In this document: positions 32,157 to 41,100 of the stretch, one piece after another
Layout of the letters: each line of letters opens with the position of its first letter
Numbering within the stretch: the stretch's first letter is position 1
Assembly: GCA_016858145.1 (NCBI GenBank)
Contig: JAEHOE010000249.1
Location: 1 to 64,000, forward strand
DNA length: 64,000 nt
Direction: 5' to 3'
Origin: Edaphochlamys debaryana
Taxonomy: Eukaryota > Chlorophyta > Chlorophyceae > Chlamydomonadales
The notes under the pieces: model-generated
Told to the model about the DNA's origin: nothing
What the model saw: only the letters and a program-made list of their open reading frames with translations
Database searches by the model: none
Made by a program: the position numbers and the translations under genes

Positions 32157-35100
32157 CTGGGGGGGAGGGGAGGGGGGGGGAGGGGGGGTGATCTTTTGAC
32201 GATTTAGAGGTTTGATAGCCCAGATGGTATGGCGGCAGCCAGCGAAACTAGGAGGGTGAGTTCGAATTAGGGGGGTGAGGGTGAGGGGAGGTGTTTGGAT
32301 GTAGGCAGCATTGCGTCGCCTGCGCCAGCGCAGCTTAGCTTTAAGAGGTACCCTGTCCGCCGTTCCCCCCCAACTCCCCCCCTTCCCCTGTAACCCCCTC
32401 TTGCCTCCCCTCCCTCCGTGCCTCCCCCCCCTCCGTGCCTCCCCCCCCTCCGTGCCTCCCCCCCCTCCGTGCCTCCCCCCCCTCCGTGCCTCCCCACCTG
32501 CGCCATGGCCATGAGCGCCAGCTGTATGGGCCGCATGCGCGATGCGGCCGTGTTGATGCCCCCCGCCACCGTGCCGCTGCGGGCCTTGCCCCAGGCGGCC
32601 GTGAGCTCCGAGGCGGTGATGATGCCGCCAGAGTCCCAGGAGCCCACCTGGGCGTGTGTGTGTGGGGGGGAGTTGGGGGGGGGGGGGGGGTTGATTGTTT
32701 AGAGGGGTTCTCATGAGAGGGGTCGGGGCGGGGTCGGGGGCGAGGTTTGGGGCTGGGCAGAAGCGCGAGGCAGCGGAAAGTTGGGGGCGGGGGGGGGAGG
32801 CGGGGCGGGGGAGGGGGGGTTGTATACACTGGGCGCGACGTGGTGGGGATGCCCCGGCTCGCGCCGACAACCCCTCCACGCCCCGGGGTCTGTCGCACGC
32901 GTCCCCCAAAACACACACGCTTTACCCCGCCCTTTCCCCCCCCACCTTCATGAGGTAGGTGATGCCCGAGTTCATGTTGCCGGCCGCCACAAAGTGCTCC
33001 CGCTCGATGCCTTAGTAAGAGGGGTTGGGTGGGTGGGTGGGTGGGGTTGAGAGAGGCCAGATGACGGCGTATGTAGCTTCAATGTATCCTAGGAATGCGG
33101 GAGGTGCCCCTGCCCTCCACAGCCCCTGCCCCCTTATCCCAGCCCCCCCGCTCACCCACGCCCTCCACCACGCGCCACGACACGTGCACGCAGCTGCGGG
33201 GGCACGTGGCCGCCAGCATGTGCGCCTCGGAGGGCAGCTGGCCGGTGAAGTAGAGCGCGGGGTGGGCGTGGCCCACCAGGACGCCCTGGGGTGGGGTGTG
33301 GGGGGTGGGGGTAGAGTGGGGAGGGGTGGAGGGGGGGTTGCAGGGGTCAGCGAGGGGTCAGGTGGGGCGAGCTCTGACAAATCAGAGCCTGGAGAGCCCG
33401 AGTGGTATGGCGGCAGCCCGCGAGCCAGGTGGGGTGCGCACCCAGGCCACACGGCCCAAGAGAGGTGGCAGGTGAGCGGGTCAGCTGGTGCCATGCGACC
33501 GTCTATTCACGTGGCTGCCCCGTGCCCACGTAACGAGCCCACATCCCCTTCCTTATCCCCCCCCCCCCGCCGCCCCCCACCTGTGCGGGCCCCGAGTGCA
33601 CGCCCACGCACAGCGCCAGCTTCTGCCGCCGCGGCCCCAGCGCGAACGAGTCGGCGGCCGCCATGAGCGAGCGGGCCAGGCCCAGGGCGTGGAGGACCTG
33701 GTCGCCCACGTTGTCCAGGCCTGGGGGGAGGGGGGGGGAGGGGGGGAGGGGGAGTTTGATGCTGATAAGCGGGAGAGCGTCTAGTTGTTAGTGGGATTGC
33801 CGGAGAAGGTACATACCGCCACAGGGTCCATGATAGGTCCGGTTGTCCGCGGAAGGGGGGGGCGCTGAGGCTGGAGCTGAAAGTGGCGTTGGCAGCGGCG
33901 GCTGAACGCTATCCCGAAGCACTTATATATGGTCGCAGATAACAGACCGGCAGGTCGCTGGGGTGCTTTAGGCATGCAAGTGCAACGCGCCGCACACCAC
34001 CACCCGATAGGCACATAACATTATCCCTCGGGGGGCGAGGGGGAGAGGGGCAATGTGTATGGGTGCGAGTGCGCATCAGGTTGGGGGGAAGGGGTGATGT
34101 GTGCGTGTGCGTGTGCGTGTGCGTGTCCCCTGCCACTGCGCCTCGTCTCCCAAGCCCCGCTGCCGCCTCCTCCCCACCCCCCTCCCCCCGCTGACTCACC
34201 GCTGACGATGGTGAAGCACTCGTCCATGCCCTCGAGCAAGTAGCAGCCGTGCTGGGGGGGGGCCGGGTGGGGGGGTAAGGAGGTGTTGGGAAGCAGGGAA
34301 GGCAAGACGCGAAAGCGAAGTTGCAAGCAGGAAGGCGGTTGAAAGCGGCAAGCAAGCGGAAAGTCGGCACACGCCCCGGCACCCTCCTCCCACCTGCTCC
34401 GGCAGCGTGTCCACCAGGTCAGGTCGGCCCCCGAAACACACACACACCCGCCCTGTCCGCTCACGACTGCCTGTATACGTATCACGCGCCCACCCTACGC
34501 ATCCTCAACACACGCCCTTGCACCCCCCTCCGCCCCTTCGTTAAAGATCACCCCCCCCCCCGCCCCCCACCCCCCCACCTGCTCCAGCAGCGTGTCCAGG
34601 TCGTGGAAAAGCGACGACAGCGTCACCAGCAGGTCGGCGGCGGGGACCGAGGCCAGCAGCTCGGCCAGGTTGGCCACAGAGACCTCCAGCAGGGTCAGCT
34701 GGTCAAACATCTGTGGGAGGGGGGGTCGGTCAAAGGGGGGGGAGGCGGTCTGTTAAAGGGGGGGGAGGCGGTCTGTCAAAGCGGGGGGAGGGGGTCGGTC
34801 AACGAATGGAGGAGGGCGGGTGATTGTTGCTGAGCGGGATCAGGTCAGAAGCGCACGAGGCCAAGCGAGTTGGCCAGGTCGTGGCCGGGCCGGGCCTCAA
34901 AACACACACACGCACGTCCTGGCAGCCCCCTCCGCCCCCGCCCCCGCCCACCTGCAGCGTGGTGCTGGTGGTGCCCGCCTCCAGCCCCCGCACGATGCCC
35001 GGCGGCAGCGAGGTGAAGCGCGCTGGCCCCGTCAGGAAGGGGGCCAGGTCCAGCGCCCCCCCGCTGCCGCCCCGCAGCAGCACGCGGCCGGGGAGCACCT

Positions 35101-38100
35101 CGCCCGGGATGGCGCCGGCCATCTCACCGGCCTGGGGGTGAGGGTGAGGGGGGGAGGGGTGAGAGGGGTGAGAGGGGTGAGAGGGGGGATGTGTATGGGT
35201 GCGTGTGGGTGTCAAGGGGGGGAGCAGTCGGGGGCGGAGCCGCTCGACGAGGGCTACAGAGTGAGGTGTACGGCAATCCGCATTGCACTGTCCGTGACAA
35301 TCTGCCCTCCCCATAGCCTCCCTCCCATCCGCTACCCCCCCCCACCCCCCAACTCCCCCACACCTGCTCAGCAACGAAAACCCCCGACCCCACCCCCACT
35401 ACCCCACCCCACCTGGTAGACAGTGTCCCGGAAGCGCAGGTGCGCGGCGATGCGCGCCAGGATCTCCTGCGGGATCGAGGAATTGGGGTGGGGGGCAGAG
35501 CGCGGGGGCGACGTTGGTGGCCTGCAGACGTAAGTGAGGTAAAGGTGGGGCGTCAAACTCCTCCTCCTCCCCTGTCCCCCCCTACCTCTGTCCCCCCCCT
35601 CTTGCCTCCCTTCCCCCCCCAGGAAAGTAGGCTTCCAGTCAGGGCCCTCGCGCGCTTCCCTTAGCCTGCCCACCTGGTCTGCGGTTCGTGGCCACCGCTG
35701 CTAAGCCGCATCCCCGACTACCTCGCCCGCGCATACCGCTCCGTGTAGTGCTAGAAAGCCTTGCTGCTTGTGTGCTATGCGGGGGCTATGCCCACCCCCC
35801 CCCACCTGGCGGCCGAAGGGCTTGACCACGTAGTCGTTGGACCCCGCCGCCAGCCCCTCCACAATGTGCTCCTCCTTGCTCTTGGCCGAGATCATGATGA
35901 CGGGGATGCAGGACAGGGGGTACATCTCGCGGAGCTTGCGGCACACCTGACAGGGGGGGAGGGATGGGAGGGGGGAGGGGAAGGATGGGATTGAGGGAAA
36001 GATGGGGATAGGGCAGCAGCCTGCCTGCCTCATCCATACACCCGGTGCGCGCACCGCAGCCCGCCCGCAGCCCTTTCGCCTCGACCCTACTCCGTTGCCT
36101 CCACCCCATGCCCTCTTTGCCTCCCTAGATCCACCCCCCCACCCCCCCACACACACCTAGTACCGGGCTTTCTGCTTGCTTTCGGTTTCCTCGTTGCCTA
36201 ACACACCTCGTATCCGCTAGTCACCGCGCCCACGCTTTCCTGGCCTTTACAAGCGCAGCCCTGGACGCACCTCATATCCGCTCATGCCCGGCATCATCAC
36301 GTCCAGCAGGATTACGTCCGGCAGCCGCTCCTCCTCCGACAGCACCTTGAGCGCCTCCTGGCCGTCCATGGCCTGAGAGGGGGGAGAGGGGGGAGAGGGG
36401 GGGGTGGCAGGGGGATAGGAGAGCGTAGGGAGAGATAGAGCGGCAGCCAGCGAGCCCCAGGGAGGGGGTGGGGGGGAAAGAGGGGTCATGCAGAGGCCCT
36501 TTTGAAGGTGCTCCCGCTGTCGCGCAGTGGCGAAGATTCGGCCTGACGCCCTTCATCTGCCTGCCGTACTGCCGTACCTGGACGATCTCGTAACCCACGG
36601 GCGCCAGCAGGTTCTGGATCACGAGCTGGTTGACTGGGTCGTCGTCCACAGACAGCACCCGGACCTGACAGGGGGGGCAGGGTCGGCGGGGAGGGGAGGA
36701 GGTTCGGACGGTGGGTTGGGGATGGAGACGATGCGAGTCGAGGCCAAGGGGACAGCAGGCAGTGTCATGGGGACACTCTCCCTCTCCCTGGGACAAACGG
36801 CCCGCACACAGGCGCGCCCTGCACCTCCCCGTCCTCCCCTCACCCCCCCCCCCTGCTCCCCCCCACCTTTCCGCCCTTCTCCCGGAAGGAGCTCTTGCGC
36901 TTGAGGGCGCCCTTGACCAGGGCGGCCGCGTCGTTGAGGGACATGGGGCCAGACACCTGACAGGGGGGGGAGGGAGGCACGGGGTGAGGGGGAGGGGAGC
37001 GTTAGGGATGCGTAGGGTGGGCGCGTGATATGAGTCTGTGCGCCAGGGAAGCTCTGCTAGGTCGAGGTGCATGCAGCGGGAGGGGTTAGGAAAGCCCAAG
37101 GGCAGGACATGCCCCCGCAAGGCCCGCGCTCAGCTCCCGCCCCAAACCCCAAACCCACCCAAAAAACCCCGCCCCCCCCCGCACCTGCGGGCCCGCTGTC
37201 ACGCTCCCGCCCGACCGGGCCCCCCCGGGCCCGCCCGACGGGTCCCGGCTGCTCCGCTCCCCCGCGCCCTCTGACGAGAGCTTGGGCATGGGCGCGCCGC
37301 CATCGTCGCCGCCGCCGCCGCCGGCGGCCAGCGCGCGCGCCGCCGCCACGGCGGCCGCCTGGGGGCCGCTGGAGCTGCCCAGACCCAGGCTGCTCTTGGC
37401 GTTCTCCGTGACTACAGGGGGGCAGGGGGAGAAGGATGAGGGATGGGCAAGGGAGCTCAGGCAAAGCGGTTGAAGAGCAGAAGGCAGGACGGCCACAGAG
37501 ACGTAGGGGCCGAGTCCATGTCCTATGTACTGCAGCGACGGGAGCCTCCACCCACTACCGCCGACTACTGCTCGCCAGCAACAAACGGGGTTGTCGCCCC
37601 CCTCACCGCTCAGCGCATTGTCGGCTGTGCCCAGCACCTCCCCCCCGGCCCTATAATTGTTACCCCAGTGCCTGCCAGCATGGCCCCCCACAACACCTAT
37701 GACATGGACCGTCCCCCCTCACCGCTGAGCGCCTTCTTGGCTGTGCTCAGCATCTAGCCCCCCACACTGACCTGACATGACCTACACTACCGTAGCTGAA
37801 TGACATGTATCAAACCCTACCTATGTCATGGCCAAACTATATAGTCGCTTACCGCTGAGTGCCTTCTTGGCTGTGCTCAGCATCTTGTCCGTGAAGGAGC
37901 CGCGGCGGGAGGGCGCGCGGCGGGGGGCGCCGGGGGCGGTGGGGGGCGCGGGCGCGCCGGGGCCGGCGCCGGCAGAGGCGGCGGCGGCGGCGGCGCGCAC
38001 TGAGGCCAACTGAGAGTGCTCCGCGGGGGCAGCCACAGGCTCAGTCGGCGTCACCTGGGGGGGAGGGGGGGGGACGGGGAGGGAGCGAGGAGGGGAGTGA

Positions 38101-41100
38101 GCCAGGAGGGCTGAGGACGTCTGTGAGGCTGGGAGTGAGTTGCGTGGGCTCACGCACTGGATGAAGAGGCAAGCGGAGTTGGCGTTGCAGGGACAGGGGT
38201 GCAGCCCAGGGGCGGTCACAATAAGCATGACGCCCCGCCGCACCCATCCCCCTACCCCGCTTCCCTGCCCCACCCCCACCTGTGGCTGCCCCTCGTTTGG
38301 GTGGTCGTGGTGTGTCTGTGAGGGGGAGAGAGAGGGGGGAGGGGCAACATAGCGGTGAGCAACAGATAGTGGTGAGCTCCGTTTCGGCCCCGCCGGCCCC
38401 AACACACAGCGCCGGCACCCCCTCCAGCCCGGCCCCGACACCCCTGCCCCCTGTCCCCCCCACCTTCACCCCGACACCCCTCCCCCTCCAAACACACCCC
38501 GTCCTTTTCCCCTGCCTCCACTCCCCCCTCCAAACCTCCTCCAACACACACCCCCTCCAACCCCCGCCCCCACTTTGAGGGTGAAGTAGAATGTCGTCCC
38601 CACGTTCTCCTTGCTCTTAACGCTGATGGACCCGCCGTGGGCCTCCACCAGCTGCTTGACCAGGTTCAGGCCCAGGCCCGTGCCGCCGTACTTGCGCGTC
38701 ACGGACATGTCCACCTGCACGTGTACGGCGTACGGCAATGGGGGGTGGGAAGGCACGGGTCAGGGTGCTGAAAGGCGGAGCCGGCGGGGGCACACCGGGG
38801 ACGGAGGGGGGTGATGGGAGGGGACCGGGGAGAAGGGTGAGGGTGTGCCGAGCCGCCATCCCGCCCCTCCATCGCCCCTCCACCATACACCCGCTTCCCT
38901 CCCTTTCCCCCTCCCCCCCCACAACCCACACACCTGCTCGAACGCCAAAAAGATCTGGTCGAATTTGTCCTCTGGGATGCCGATGCCCGTGTCGCTGACC
39001 GCCACCTCCACCTCGTCGTCTCGCCCGGCGGCGGCGATGGAGATGCAGCCCGAGTGCGTGAACTTGCAGCTGTTGCCGATGAGGTTGTGGAAGATCTGGG
39101 GGGTGAGGATGGGGGGGTTGAAGGGAGGTGGCAAAGGAGTTCAGAGGGGGGAGGGGAAGAGGGGGGAGATGGAGGTGTTCTGGGGCAGGATCGCGAGAGG
39201 GAGGGAGAAGGGGGCAGGAGATACGGTATGGGTATTGGGGGCAGGTGATCAGGGTCGAAGGCGTCGGGCGCGTGCCTTCTCCTTCGCCCCCTCCGCCAAG
39301 CCCCTTACCACCCTCCAAACATTCTGTCCTCCTGGGCTTCCTCTCCTCCCCCAGGCCCTCCCCTCACCCCCTTCCCCCTCCCCTCTGCCCCAAGCAAGAA
39401 CGGCACGTAACTCTTCCAAAGTTCCCCTTGCCCCTCCCCCAACACCCCCCCATCCCCCCATCCCAAAACACACACGCACCTGGATGATGCGGCCCGTGTC
39501 CCCCAGCACGTACGGCACATTCTCGCGCAGGTCGTTGACCAGCTTGACGCCCCGCTTGGCCAGGGGCTGGCAGAGGTCGATGACGTCATCCACCACCCGC
39601 TTCAGGTTGACCTTCTCATGCTTGATCGTGAGCTTGCCCTGAGGGGGGGCGGGGAGGGGGATAAGAGTGTTTCTTGCCGAGCGGGATCGCGTCGCCTGCG
39701 CCAGAGAAGCCTGGCTGGCGGTGGGGGTTGAGGTTTGGTTGATAGCTGGGGTGGGTGGAGGTGCCTCATCTTCTGCCTGATCCCCCCTCCCTTCCCCCTC
39801 CCCCCTCCCTCTTCCTCCCCCTCCCACCCGCCCCCCCTCCCCTCTCCCCCCCACCTTGCGCATGGACGCTGCGTCCAGGATGTCGTTGATGAGGTTGAGC
39901 AGTCGGGCGCCCGAGGTCTTGATGGTGGTGATGGTCTTGAGGGCCTGGGGGGGGGGAGTGGGGAGTGGGGAGTGGGGGAGGGGGGGAGGGCGGGAGGGGG
40001 GGATTGTTTCGAGCGTCTTGAAGTTAACGGCGAGGGGAGGGGGGGAAGGGAGCGGCGTTGAGAGGGGGCGTGAGAGCACCCCACATCGGCCTTGCCTCAC
40101 CCCCGCATTCCTTCCTGCGGTAATGACCTAGCCCCACGCACCCACCCAACCACCTTCCCCCTTCTGCCCCGCTGTTGCCCTCCCCTCCCTCGCCCCCTCC
40201 CCCTCACCCTCCCCCCCCCCTCACCTGGTCGTTCACGTCCCCGCACGACCCCACCAGCAGCGCATCGCTCAGCCCGATGATGCCGTTGAGGGGGGTGCGC
40301 AGCTCGTGCGACATGGACGACATGAAGCGCTCCTTCTGCTCCACAAGATCCTTGAGCTCCTGGATCACTTGGATCCTGGATTCGGGGGAGAGAGGTGGGG
40401 GGAAGGGTGGGGGGGGGTGGGGGGTTGTTGAGCGCTCTTGAAGTTAGGGGGCGGGGAGGGGAGGTGGAGCGGGTGAGGACCCCGCCGGGCCTGGCTTCGA
40501 CCCCCGCCGCCACCCACCGCCAATTACCCCACAGCCCGCGGCCCCTGCCCTCCCCCTCCCTCCCCTTCCCTCCCCCCCTAAGGCCCCCTTCCACACACGC
40601 CCCTCCCCTCCCTCCCCACCGGTTGCCCTCCTCCACGATGCGCACCCTTCCCCCCCTCCCCCCAGCCCTCCTCCCCCGTACCCCTACCAACCCCCCCGCT
40701 TCCACACCCCGTCCCCCCCTCCCCTCCCCCTCCCCACCGGTTGCCCTCCTCCACGATGCGCATGGCGATCAGCCGCCGCTGCTCGATGGTGAGGAAGTTG
40801 CCGTGCAGCAGGGAGGAGGAAAAGAGCACCTTGCCCAGGAAGTCACACACGCACCTAAGGGGGGGGGAGGGGGGGAGCGGGGAGGGAGGCGAAGAGGGGT
40901 CGCGCCGTGCACAGCCACCACACAGTCGCTTTACCAGCGCCCCAGCCCCCGACGTGTCCGCTTACAGTTTCTTGCATTTTGCTCGGCTCAGGGTCAGCCT
41001 ACCCCACCCCGTGCCCTCCCCCCGTGCCCCCCACCCCACCCCACCCCCACGCCCCCAGACCCACCACATCCACTCCTCCGTGTATATGTCCACCAGCCCC

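Larger units (their letters stand above)
32498..35131 (-). other. Class III cyclase-like block with degenerate active site, exons 22-28
   Basis: Exons 35131-34952, 34710-34579, 34251-34200, 33720-33581, 33285-33156, 33010-32946 and 32647-32498. The fold signature is recognisable: [18 protein letters not shown] aligns with the family's HG-Y-E-T-I-G-D-A-Y-VSG strand, and [11 protein letters not shown] with the GIHSGP strand. By eye alignment the first metal Asp (F-S-D) is replaced in LLEVSVANL, the second (I-G-D) is Glu, and the D-T-V-N-A-S-R element reads [10 protein letters not shown], losing the transition-state Asn and Arg. The purine-facing Glu (Glu974) is kept. Confidence 0.75.
35413..38315 (-). 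other. Linker and response-regulator receiver block, exons 14-21
   Basis: Exons 38315-38280, 38054-37853, 37411-37185, 36956-36867, 36664-36578, 36372-36271, 35946-35806 and 35466-35413. The linker is Ala/Pro/Ser/Gly-rich. The receiver has the acidic triad VDDDP (742-744), phospho-acceptor Asp788 in LLDVMMPG, Ser818 in the usual Thr/Ser position (MISAKS) and Lys840 in VVKPF, so it should be phosphorylatable. Confidence 0.92.
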
